Assembly: GCA_013152695.1 (NCBI GenBank)
Contig: JAADFV010000123.1
Span: 1-6,794 of the forward strand
Source: Chloroflexota bacterium
GTDB lineage: Bacteria; Chloroflexota; Anaerolineae; J102
Direction of reading: 5' to 3'
Length of the DNA stretch: 6,794 nt
Shown piece after piece: positions 1-6,695 of this stretch. Positions within the stretch are counted from its first letter, which is position 1, and each line of letters begins with the position of its first letter. Position numbers and translations under genes: made by a program. The notes beneath the pieces were generated by a model. The model ran no database searches. It saw only the letters and a list, made by a program, of their open reading frames with translations, and was not told where the DNA came from.

Positions 1-284
1 AGCGTTTCGTGGCCATGTCAGTTGTACATTCGACCCGCTCAGGGTGACACATTGTGTTTTCTTATCCAACCAAACTTCTGTGTTTGTACTTAGGCAAAAA
101 TCAACATTAAAATTTATTGACTCCCCCCTCACATTTCTTAACAAACAAAATGGGAGTAGCTTTACGAATAAGCCACAACTTACCTTGTATTCTAGCCTCC
201 TACGGCCCTCTCAAACCGTCTCCTTCCCTCTTCACAAAATGAAATCAAGAATAGCACTCAAGAAAGAGCCGGTCTCAGAGCTTC
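1..284. other. Non-coding, AT-rich upstream region without a supported gene
   Basis: This stretch is visibly richer in A and T than the genes that follow. The only open frame of any size (44-328, plus strand) encodes 94 residues with no recognisable motif, runs into the promoter and first operator of nrdR, and has amino-acid content typical of translated non-coding DNA (many Ser, Thr, Leu, Phe). I do not call it a gene. A minus-strand frame beginning near 52 runs off the left edge and is too short to judge. Apart from the repeat-like motif at 29-49, I see nothing else in it. Confidence 0.6.
29..49. repeat. Motif resembling a dispersed intergenic palindromic repeat (one arm)
   Basis: The plus strand reads TTCGACCCGCTCAGGGTGA at 29-47, followed by CA. 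On the minus strand this is the familiar 'TGTCACCCTGAGC...TCGAA' pattern, seen as an imperfect palindrome in intergenic DNA of many bacterial genomes. Only one arm is well kept. The other side (about 15-28) keeps ATGTCA at 15-20 facing TGACACAT at 45-52, but the middle has drifted. Only one copy is in the window, so repeat status rests on memory of the pattern and not on copies seen here. Confidence 0.3.
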
Positions 285-320
285 TTGTCGTCTCGATGGC
301 CCTATGCTATACTTTAACGT
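285..320 (+). promoter_or_regulatory. Predicted sigma70-type promoter of the nrdR-nrdJ unit
   Basis: A -35-like TTGTCG (285-290, 4/6 to TTGACA) is followed after exactly 17 bp by TATACT (308-313, 5/6 to TATAAT). TG at 305-306 gives an extended -10 (TGCTATACT). The predicted start of transcription is near 320, a few bases before the first NrdR-box-like site, so a bound repressor would cover the start site. A second -10-like TATAAA lies at 340-345 between the two boxes but has no matching -35. The start site is inferred from spacing only. Confidence 0.6.
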
Positions 321-321
321 A

Positions 322-337
322 CCGCTAGATATAGTGG
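322..337. promoter_or_regulatory. NrdR box 1 (operator)
   Basis: The 16-mer CCGCTAGATATAGTGG matches the NrdR-box consensus acaCwATATATwGtgt, with 9/10 matches over the core CwATATATwG (325-334). It is an imperfect palindrome centred between 329 and 330, with six of eight base pairs symmetric. It lies directly after the predicted transcription start and 32 bp from a second such site. NrdR operators are known to occur in tandem at whole-turn spacing upstream of ribonucleotide reductase genes. The gene for NrdR is the next gene, which makes autoregulation likely. Confidence 0.72.
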
Positions 338-353
338 GTTATAAAATTTCAAA

Positions 354-369
354 ATACAATATCTAGATA
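354..369. promoter_or_regulatory. NrdR box 2 (operator)
   Basis: ATACAATATCTAGATA matches the NrdR-box core CwATATATwG at 9/10 (357-366); the outer bases are poorer on the right. It starts 32 bp after box 1, leaving a 16-bp gap, so both sites face the same side of the helix. A 12-bp perfect palindrome (ATATCTAGATAT, 359-370) overlaps it in another register, leaving the true centre somewhat ambiguous. It sits inside the predicted 5' leader of nrdR. Confidence 0.65.
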
Positions 370-557
370 TTTCTCCTCTTTTCCCCCATAGTTTTCTGGC
401 CGAATCAGTGCCTCCCCCTATCATTGATCTCGGCTATTCCTTTCTTATCCAGGGGTTGTCATCTCAAAACCACCAAAAATGGGCATGCCCTTTCTCCTCT
501 CAGGAAAAGTGAGGCTTCTGCCCGTCTCTTTTTTCAAAAGAACTCCTCTTCAAACTT
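370..557 (+). other. Long pyrimidine-rich 5' leader of nrdR
   Basis: If transcription starts near 320, nrdR has a leader of about 240 nt. It opens with 18 uninterrupted pyrimidines (370-387) directly after NrdR box 2, and stays rich in C and T. No Shine-Dalgarno-like purine run lies at a usable distance from the ATG at 558: the nearest bases read CTCCTCTTCAAACTT. AGGAAAAG at 502-509 is about 50 nt too far upstream. No conserved B12-box or other riboswitch signature was recognised. Weak hairpins near its 3' end are listed separately. Confidence 0.5.
481..541 (+). promoter_or_regulatory. Possible leader hairpins with a U6 tract just upstream of nrdR
   Basis: GGGCA (481-485) can pair with TGCCC (519-523), enclosing a small CTCA/TGAG stem (498-501 with 509-512), and is followed by GTCTC and six T residues (529-534). 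A perfect 10-bp palindrome GGGCATGCCC (481-490) offers a competing DNA-level symmetry. TCTTTT (527-532) can also pair with AAAAGA (536-541) across a 3-nt loop, 16 nt before the start codon. All stems are short, so an attenuator or translational control element is possible but weakly supported. Confidence 0.2.
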
Positions 558-1004
558 ATGAAATGTCCACATTGTGGCTATGACGGTTCGCGTGTCATTG
601 ATACACGCGATAGTGGTGATGGTATTCGCCGAAGGCGTGTGTGCAAACAATGCAATCAACGCTTCACCACCTACGAACAAGTGAATACAGCCGTACACAT
701 CGTCAAATCAGATGGACGGCGCGAACCATTCGACCGAATCAAACTCCTCAATGGCATCCGTGTAGCCAGTGCCAAACGTCCTATTGCCACCGCCAATCTC
801 GAAGGAATCGTCGATCAAATAGAAGAATATGTTCATAATTCGGGTCGGGCCGAAATACCTAGCAAAGAAATCGGCAACATCGTGCTCAATCGCCTTAAAG
901 CTATCGATCCTGTAGCGTACATTCGCTTCGCCACGGTCTATATGGACCTTCCCGATCTCGAAGCCGTACGTACCGAAATCGATCGCCTTATGGGTCGAGA
1001 ATAA
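558..1004 (+). CDS. nrdR: Transcriptional repressor NrdR
   Basis: NrdR is the nucleotide-sensing repressor of ribonucleotide reductase genes. It binds ATP or dATP and, in the repressing state, sits on tandem NrdR boxes. The 148-residue product is full length for the family (about 150). The N-terminal zinc ribbon has Cys3 and Cys6 (MKCPHCGY) and Cys29 and Cys32 (VCKQC), with the basic stretch RRRR at 24-27 and the conserved RFTTYE at 35-40. The ATP-cone covers roughly 47-137, opening with [12 protein letters not shown] (49-60) and including PSKEIGN (101-107) and the hallmark [10 protein letters not shown] (119-128). The ATG at 558 is chosen because the zinc ribbon begins at residue 3, as in other NrdR proteins. 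No Shine-Dalgarno sequence is visible. Two NrdR-box-like sites lie 190-235 bp upstream, implying autoregulation, and the target nrdJ follows after 54 nt. Identification is very secure. Confidence 0.97.
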   Translation: MKCPHCGYDGSRVIDTRDSGDGIRRRRVCKQCNQRFTTYEQVNTAVHIVKSDGRREPFDRIKLLNGIRVASAKRPIATANLEGIVDQIEEYVHNSGRAEIPSKEIGNIVLNRLKAIDPVAYIRFATVYMDLPDLEAVRTEIDRLMGRE

Positions 1005-1058
1005 TCCTTATCCCCTCCCTTTTTCCCCTTCCCCCACCTTTTTGCTAAGAGTGCACTC
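1005..1058 (+). other. Polypyrimidine spacer between nrdR and nrdJ with a palindrome abutting the start codon
   Basis: The first 42 nt after the nrdR stop contain only three purines, with 25 pyrimidines in a row at 1011-1035. No hairpin terminator is present, so read-through into nrdJ is expected. The spacer ends in a perfect 10-bp palindrome GAGTGCACTC (1049-1058) that touches the nrdJ ATG. The only purine run near the start is AAGAG (1047-1051), a poor Shine-Dalgarno match 7 nt before the ATG. A 10-bp palindrome is expected several times by chance in a window of this size. Confidence 0.5.
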
Positions 1059-3542
1059 ATGGCTGATTCTCAACGAACCCTTCCCCCATCCCTCATCCCC
1101 TCGTATGTCCGCGACGAAGCCATCCATCTATCAGAAAACAGTAGAGAGGTACTGAAACGCCGTTATCTCCGCAAGGGACTCAATGGCGAGCCCATCGAAA
1201 CACCGGCAGAAATGTTTTATCGTGTGGCCAGTCATGTTGGCGAGGCCGAAGCTGTCTTTGACGGTAACGTCGAACAAGTTACGCGTAACTTCTACGATCT
1301 GCTCACACAGCTCCGTTTCTTCCCCAATTCCCCCACCTTTACCGGCGCCGGCACACCCCTTGGCCAACTCGCCGCCTGCTTTGTACTCCCTATCGAAGAT
1401 GACATGGGCAAACACCCCGATGGCATCTTCCAGACCATGCGCAATGCCGCCCTCATTCAGCAAACAGGCGGCGGCAATGGTTTCAGCTTTAGCCGTCTGC
1501 GCCCACGTGGAGATTCGGTTATGACCTCCGCTGGCATCGCCACTGGCCCCATGGGCTTTCTCGAAGCCTATGACAAAGCCTTTGGGGTCATTGCCCAAGG
1601 CGGTACCCGCCGGGGGGCAAACATGGCGGTCTTACGTGTCGATCACCCTGACATCGAAGAATTCATCAGCTGCAAAGCTGAAGAAGGCACCATTACCAAC
1701 TTCAACATCTCTGTTGGCGTTACTGACGCCTTCATGGAAGCGGTGATCGCCGATAAAGACTTCGATCTTGTCAATCCCCGTACCGACGAAGTCACGAAAA
1801 CCGTACGCGCGCGTGATCTTTTTGAAAAAATCGCCACCTATGCCCACCGCAACGGTGAACCCGGCATACTCTTCCTCGATGCAGCCAATCGTACCAATCC
1901 TGTTCCTCATCTTTACGAACTGGAAGCAACGAACCCCTGCGGTGAACAATGGCTGGGGCCATACGAAAACTGCTGTCTCGGCTCCATCAATCTCGCCCAA
2001 CACGTCACAGCCGCTGGCGAAATCGACTGGCTCCTTTTAGAAAAAACTGTCACCGAAGCAACGCACTTCCTCGACAATGTCGTCGAAGCCAATGCTTATG
2101 TGCCTGCCGTTCCCCAACTGAAAGAAGCGGCCAAGCGCGTGCGCCGTATCGGCCTGGGCATTATGGGTCTGGCCGATGTCATGTACCAGCTTGGGGTACG
2201 CTACGGCTCGGATGAATCTTTGGAGCTGGCCTCCCAGATCATGGAATTCGTCCGTTTCCACAGCATGCGGGCCTCTATCGAACTGGCACGACAGCGCGGC
2301 CCCTTCCCTGCCATTCGCGGCTCCATTTACGATCCCACCAACCTCAAATGGGAACCCCCCACCCCTCTCAACCCCTACACCCGGGACTTTGGGCGTCCTC
2401 CCCTCAATTGGGACGTCATCGTTGCCGGTTTGATGACCCATGGCATCCGCAATGGCGCCCAAACAACCATCGCTCCCACCGGCACCATTGGCACTGTCAC
2501 CGGATGTGAGGGCTACGGCTGTGAACCAGTCTTCGCCTTGGCATACACCCGTTATGTCAAAGAAAAAGAGGGAGATGTACCTCTCACCTACGTCAGCCCC
2601 CTCTTCATGAAAGCTCTTGAGAACGTCGATATCGTCGGTAGTGAACGCCAACGCATCATCGATCAGGTCATTCATGCCGGTTCCTGCCAACAAATCGAAG
2701 AACTCCCCGAAGCCCTGCTCCATACCTTTGTCGTCAGCCAAGACGTTGTACCCGAAGAACACGTGATGATGCAGGCGGCATTACAACGCTTCGTCGACAA
2801 CAGCATTTCCAAGACCTGTAATTTCCCACCTGATGCCACAGTCGATGACGTAAAAAAGGCATACGAATCTGCCTGGAAACTGGGCTGCAAAGGCCTGACT
2901 GTCTACGTAACAGGGAGCCGCCAGGAGGTTGTCTTGGAAACCAATGCTACCGCTGAAGCCAAGAGCAAACAAAATGGCACCGTTCCCCCCACTACGGAAG
3001 CGGTTATCCATCCCTTGCCCACGCCTGTTCCCCGCCGCAAACATCGCCCCACCCATCTTCATGGCATCACCTACCGGCAGGCAACGCCGGTCGGTACAGC
3101 CTACATCACCGTCAACAGCACCAACGATGGTGAACCTTTCGAAGTATTTCTAAACGTAGGGAAAGCAGGATCGGATGTAGCTGCTGTGGCCGAAGCTCTG
3201 GGACGGCTGATGAGTTACATCTTGCGTATGCCCAGCCCCCTTTCTCCCAACGAGCGCTTGCAGCAAATCGTTTACCAGCTCGGAGGTATTGGTGGAGGCC
3301 GTCCTCTGGGATTTGGCCCCCAGCGAGTGCGTTCTCTCCCCGATGCCCTCGCCCAAGTTCTCACTGAACACCTGGAAAAAGCAGAGCTGGAAGCAATCAC
3401 CAAACCTGCTCCCGTTCCCTCGGAGCAAATGGAATTACCCCTCTCCCAAATTGGCGATCTCTGCCCCGAATGTGGACAAGCCACGTTGATGTATGTCGAA
3501 GGCTGCAAAAAATGCATCAACTGCGGCTATAGCGAATGCTAG
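1059..3542 (+). CDS. nrdJ: Class II adenosylcobalamin-dependent ribonucleoside-diphosphate reductase
   Basis: The enzyme reduces ribonucleotides to deoxyribonucleotides with a thiyl radical generated from adenosylcobalamin, so it needs no oxygen and no NrdB-type subunit. The 827-residue product is full length. After a short N-terminal domain, the ten-stranded barrel begins with [11 protein letters not shown] (88-98) and the redox Cys107 (LAACFVL). The radical loop is NPCGE (292-296) with thiyl Cys294, Asn292 and Glu296. Cys305, 11 residues on in [12 protein letters not shown], fits the second redox cysteine. The phosphate-binding APTGTIG is at 472-478. A Pro-rich linker (about 620-665) leads to a TSCPD-like domain (about 667-770). 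The tail (802-827) has the CPxCG...CxxCxxCGYSxC zinc ribbon, whose C-terminal cysteines are thought to re-reduce the active site. There is no N-terminal ATP-cone, so the overall-activity switch seen in many reductases is absent from this chain. The ATG at 1059 follows a polypyrimidine spacer with almost no Shine-Dalgarno. The stop overlaps the next ORF by 7 nt. Class II assignment is firm; NDP rather than NTP as substrate is inferred from the family. Confidence 0.96.
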   Translation: MADSQRTLPPSLIPSYVRDEAIHLSENSREVLKRRYLRKGLNGEPIETPAEMFYRVASHVGEAEAVFDGNVEQVTRNFYDLLTQLRFFPNSPTFTGAGTPLGQLAACFVLPIEDDMGKHPDGIFQTMRNAALIQQTGGGNGFSFSRLRPRGDSVMTSAGIATGPMGFLEAYDKAFGVIAQGGTRRGANMAVLRVDHPDIEEFISCKAEEGTITNFNISVGVTDAFMEAVIADKDFDLVNPRTDEVTKTVRARDLFEKIATYAHRNGEPGILFLDAANRTNPVPHLYELEATNPCGEQWLGPYENCCLGSINLAQHVTAAGEIDWLLLEKTVTEATHFLDNVVEANAYVPAVPQLKEAAKRVRRIGLGIMGLADVMYQLGVRYGSDESLELASQIMEFVRFHSMRASIELARQRGPFPAIRGSIYDPTNLKWEPPTPLNPYTRDFGRPPLNWDVIVAGLMTHGIRNGAQTTIAPTGTIGTVTGCEGYGCEPVFALAYTRYVKEKEGDVPLTYVSPLFMKALENVDIVGSERQRIIDQVIHAGSCQQIEELPEALLHTFVVSQDVVPEEHVMMQAALQRFVDNSISKTCNFPPDATVDDVKKAYESAWKLGCKGLTVYVTGSRQEVVLETNATAEAKSKQNGTVPPTTEAVIHPLPTPVPRRKHRPTHLHGITYRQATPVGTAYITVNSTNDGEPFEVFLNVGKAGSDVAAVAEALGRLMSYILRMPSPLSPNERLQQIVYQLGGIGGGRPLGFGPQRVRSLPDALAQVLTEHLEKAELEAITKPAPVPSEQMELPLSQIGDLCPECGQATLMYVEGCKKCINCGYSEC

Positions 3543-4993
3543 CCCCACCCTCTCGCCAAACCCACACAAACACCCCCTCAATGATGAGCTCTCCCCCGCT
3601 GGTCGGTACCCTCACGGAATCTACTCAACTTACTTTCGCGCCCTTCGCCCAGCGGATGCGCGCCGCAGGCTTGCCAGAAATCGTTATCACCACCTTCCGT
3701 TACTATTACGAGCAACTCGTCGCCGGTGAAACGGGACTCATCCCCGAAGATACGATCCGGCCGGTAAAGCAGGTACCCGATGCCGACACCTTCGCCCCTA
3801 CCCTCGCGGAGCAGGGTGCTGCGGCCCTCCCACACACGGTCATGATCAAACTGAACGGGGGATTGGGGACGACCATGGGCTTACAAGGCCCAAAATCTTT
3901 ACTCGTCGTAAAAAAGGGACTTTCCTTTCTAGATATCATCGCCCATCAAGCTCGCCTCGCCAACATTCGCCTTGTTCTTATGAACAGTTTCAGCACACGC
4001 GAGGCATCATTACAAAAACTGCGAGCCTTTCCCGAACTCTGGGCCGATATTCCCCTGGATTTTCTACAGCACAAAGTCCCCAAAATCGACCAGGCAACTC
4101 TGGCACCGGCGAGATGGCCGCGAAACCCCCAGCTCGAATGGAATCCCCCCGGCCATGGCGAGATTTATACAGCCCTGATGACCAGCGGCATGCTCGACCA
4201 ATTATTAGAGCACGAGATTCATTACGCCTTTGTCTCCAATGTCGACAACCTGGGGGCAGTGATCGATTTACGCATTCTCGGCTACTTTGTCGAAAACCGC
4301 CTGCCTTTCATGATGGAGGTAGCGGATCGCACTGCCATCGACCGTAAAGGTGGCCATCTCGCCCAAAAGCCGGATGGCCAACTCATTCTTCGTGAGTCCG
4401 CCCAGTGCCCAGAACAAGACCGCGATGCCTTCCAGGATATCCATCGTCATCGCTACTTCAATACCAACAACATCTGGTTGGACCTGCGCGCGCTCAAACA
4501 GAAACTTAGCGAAACCAAGGGCATCCTCGGTCTCCCGATGATTCGCAACCGCAAGACAATCGATCCGCGTGATCCTTCCTCTCCGCCTGTTTACCAACTT
4601 GAATCCGCCATGGGTTCAGCGATAGCCATTTTTAGTGGTGCCTCTGCCATTCGCGTACCCCGTACCCGCTTTGCACCGGTCAAGAATACCAATGATTTGC
4701 TTACAGTTCGTTCCGATGTTTACATCTTGACCGAGGATTACCGGCTGACCCCCAACCCCAAACGCATCCAGGCCCCACCTATCGTCGATTTGGATACACG
4801 TTATTACAAACACGTCGATGATTTGGAGCAGCGTTTTCCGGCCGGGCCTCCTTCTCTACTCTCCTGCCAACGCCTGGTGGTGCGGGGAGATGTGCGCTTT
4901 GGTCGAGGCGTGGTTTTACAAGGTGATGTCCTCATCGAGAACAATGATGAGACGCCGTTACAACTCGCCGATCATATCTTGATTTCGGACTAA
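3536..4993 (+). CDS. UTP-glucose-1-phosphate uridylyltransferase, eukaryotic-type UDPGP family
   Basis: It is predicted to make UDP-glucose and pyrophosphate from UTP and glucose-1-phosphate in the cytoplasm, feeding glycan, glycolipid or storage-sugar synthesis. The 485-residue frame shows the UDPGP-family landmarks in order: [17 protein letters not shown] (105-121, nucleotide-binding loop), MNSFST (149-154), [13 protein letters not shown] (202-214, uridine and sugar site), [13 protein letters not shown] (232-244), [10 protein letters not shown] (308-317), LESAMGSAI (355-363) and [12 protein letters not shown] (378-389) with the conserved Lys383. The C-terminus (about 445-468) has the V-x-G-D-V pattern of a left-handed beta-helix. 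This is the fold class of eukaryotic UGPases, distinct from bacterial GalU. The longest frame starts at an ATG (3536) overlapping the nrdJ stop by 7 nt. ATGs at 3581 and 3584 (residues 16-17) are real alternatives: the 38 bases before 3581 contain a single G, and the residues they encode look unconserved. No start has a Shine-Dalgarno. A related sugar-1-phosphate substrate (e.g. galactose-1-phosphate, N-acetylhexosamine-1-phosphate) cannot be excluded. Confidence 0.9.
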   Translation: MLAPPSRQTHTNTPSMMSSPPLVGTLTESTQLTFAPFAQRMRAAGLPEIVITTFRYYYEQLVAGETGLIPEDTIRPVKQVPDADTFAPTLAEQGAAALPHTVMIKLNGGLGTTMGLQGPKSLLVVKKGLSFLDIIAHQARLANIRLVLMNSFSTREASLQKLRAFPELWADIPLDFLQHKVPKIDQATLAPARWPRNPQLEWNPPGHGEIYTALMTSGMLDQLLEHEIHYAFVSNVDNLGAVIDLRILGYFVENRLPFMMEVADRTAIDRKGGHLAQKPDGQLILRESAQCPEQDRDAFQDIHRHRYFNTNNIWLDLRALKQKLSETKGILGLPMIRNRKTIDPRDPSSPPVYQLESAMGSAIAIFSGASAIRVPRTRFAPVKNTNDLLTVRSDVYILTEDYRLTPNPKRIQAPPIVDLDTRYYKHVDDLEQRFPAGPPSLLSCQRLVVRGDVRFGRGVVLQGDVLIENNDETPLQLADHILISD

Positions 4994-6664
4994 GTGGGCA
5001 TGATTGCCACCCATCTCGACCGGGTTTCAGTGACCTATCTCAGTGAGCCCGTTTTCGAAAATCTTTCCTGGCAGATTCATGACGATCGCTGTGTGGGGCT
5101 GGTCGGGCCTAATGGCAGTGGCAAGAGCACTCTCCTCAAGCTGATTGCCGGTCAGCTCCGTTCAGACACGGGTTTCATCAACCATCGTCCCGGCCTGGAA
5201 ATCGGCTATCTTCCCCAACATCCCCAGTTCGATCCCCAAGGCACCGTTCTCGAGGAAGCGCTTTCCGCCTCGCAAGCACTGTCGCAGGTCGAAGCCGATC
5301 TTGCTCGTGTAGAAGAGAGACTGGCAGATCCCGCCGTCTACGAAGACGAAAAACGCCTGAACCGTGCCCTCGCCCAACAAGCGCGCTTGCTGGAAAAATT
5401 TACTGCCCTGGGTGGGCCCGGCTACGAAAGCCGCTGTAAAGCGGTTCTTTTCAGCCTGGGCTTCCGCGAAACAGACTTGAACCAGAAGCTGGAAAACCTC
5501 AGTGGGGGGCAAAAAAAGCTGGTGGGGCTGGCAAAGCTCTTGATTTTACGCCCTCACCTCCTCCTTCTGGATGAGCCTGACAACCATCTCGATCTGGCAG
5601 GAAAGACCCTGCTCGAAACACTGTTGCAAGATTACAGCGGTGGCGTGATCATCGTCTCGCACGATCGTTATCTCCTCGATGTCGTTGCTGATGAAATTGT
5701 CGAGCTCGAAAATGGTCGTCTTACGCACTATGCTGGCAATTATTCGGAGTATGCCTTCGAAAAACAGCGCCGGCTCTTACAGCAACAACACCGCTACCAG
5801 GTGCAGCAGCGGGAAATTTCGCGACTGGAAGAAGCAGCTAATCGCCTCCTGACCTGGGGGCGTGCTCATGATAACGAAAAGCTGATCAAGCGCGGTAAAA
5901 ACATTCTTAAACGTATCGACCGTATCGACCGGGTTGATAAACCTGTCTTGGAACGTAAGCGCATGCGTCTGGAACTCAAAGGTTGGCGGGGAAGCAATAA
6001 AGTGCTGGAGATAACGAACCTCAGCAAGGTTTTTCCGGACAAATCGCGGCGAGCAGGAGAAGAAAAATGTCTTTTTTCCGGTATCAATCTGCTGATCTGG
6101 CACGGAGAACGGGTAGGCTTGGTTGGAGCAAATGGTGCCGGCAAATCCGTACTCATCCGCATGATCCTGGGAGAAGAAGCGATTTCGGGAGGAGAAATCA
6201 AGCTCGGCCCGAGTGTCAAGGTGGGTTATTATGCCCAGGAATACGAAACGCTCGACCTTTCGCAAACGCCCCTCGAGGCGGTACGGCTGGCACGCAGCAT
6301 TAGCGAAAGTGCTGCGGTCAGTTTCCTGGGGCGTTTCTTGTTCAGTTATGAGCAGGTCAGCAGCCCCATGTCCAACCTCTCCGGCGGCGAACGGAGCCGT
6401 ATGCAACTGGCGTTGCTCATGCTCTCGGATGCCAATTTCCTCTTACTCGATGAACCCACGAACAATTTGGATATCAGCTCGGCAGAAGTGCTGGAACAAG
6501 CTCTGGCCGAGTTTGAGGGAACAGTCCTCGTGATCTCGCACGATCGCTATTTTCTTGATCGTGTTACCGGACGCGTAGTGGAGCTGGCCGAGGGTATGCT
6601 CCACGAGTACACAGGCAATTACAGCGATTACTTGTTGGCCAAGACCAGAAATTCATCCTCATAA
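4994..6664 (+). CDS. ABC-F family ATPase (duplicated ABC domains, soluble)
   Basis: ABC-F proteins are soluble twin-ATPase proteins that bind the ribosomal E site and act on stalled or initiating ribosomes; some confer antibiotic resistance. The 556-residue product has no membrane segment. ABC domain 1: Walker A GPNGSGKST (38-46), signature LSGGQ (169-173), Walker B ending in DEPDNHLD (193-200), H-loop His223. Domain 2: Walker A GANGAGKSV (378-386), signature LSGGE (462-466), DEPTNNLD (486-493), His516. The interdomain linker (about 245-335) is helical and charged (Gln/Arg/Glu/Lys-rich, with a RIDRIDRVD repeat at 308-316), as expected for the P-site-tRNA-interacting motif. There is no C-terminal coiled coil of the Uup kind: the protein ends soon after domain 2. 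Two oddities are Asp196 where Thr is usual in DEPTNHLD, and Val386 where Thr or Ser usually follows GKS. The GTG at 4994 directly abuts the upstream TAA. An ATG two codons later (5000) is equally plausible. Expression probably depends on translational coupling. The subfamily is not determined, and nothing here shows resistance. Confidence 0.92.
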   Translation: MGMIATHLDRVSVTYLSEPVFENLSWQIHDDRCVGLVGPNGSGKSTLLKLIAGQLRSDTGFINHRPGLEIGYLPQHPQFDPQGTVLEEALSASQALSQVEADLARVEERLADPAVYEDEKRLNRALAQQARLLEKFTALGGPGYESRCKAVLFSLGFRETDLNQKLENLSGGQKKLVGLAKLLILRPHLLLLDEPDNHLDLAGKTLLETLLQDYSGGVIIVSHDRYLLDVVADEIVELENGRLTHYAGNYSEYAFEKQRRLLQQQHRYQVQQREISRLEEAANRLLTWGRAHDNEKLIKRGKNILKRIDRIDRVDKPVLERKRMRLELKGWRGSNKVLEITNLSKVFPDKSRRAGEEKCLFSGINLLIWHGERVGLVGANGAGKSVLIRMILGEEAISGGEIKLGPSVKVGYYAQEYETLDLSQTPLEAVRLARSISESAAVSFLGRFLFSYEQVSSPMSNLSGGERSRMQLALLMLSDANFLLLDEPTNNLDISSAEVLEQALAEFEGTVLVISHDRYFLDRVTGRVVELAEGMLHEYTGNYSDYLLAKTRNSSS

Positions 6665-6695
6665 ATACCGCCCTCTCCCTTCGTTCTCAACCGGC

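Noticed and set aside
44..328. 94-residue open frame on the plus strand upstream of nrdR
   Set aside because: No recognisable motif, no ribosome binding site, composition of translated AT-rich non-coding DNA, and it overlaps the predicted promoter and first NrdR box.
370..557. Cobalamin riboswitch in the leader, expected for a B12-dependent enzyme operon
   Set aside because: No B12-box-like conserved sequence or the expected multi-stem layout could be found; the leader is mostly pyrimidine runs.
1005..1058. Terminator between nrdR and nrdJ because of the T runs
   Set aside because: The T runs are not preceded by any GC-rich hairpin; the tract is a general polypyrimidine spacer.
2037..2762. 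241-residue antisense frame inside nrdJ
   Set aside because: Lies wholly opposite highly conserved reductase motifs; explained by the C-rich third positions of nrdJ. No independent start signal or domain.
5777..6406. 209-residue antisense frame inside the ABC-F gene
   Set aside because: Shadow of the coding strand over the linker and second ATPase domain; no domain of its own recognised.
4994..6664. Antibiotic-resistance (ribosome protection) role for the ABC-F protein
   Set aside because: Family membership alone does not show it; housekeeping neighbours and absence of mobile elements or a regulatory leader peptide argue for a core translation role.
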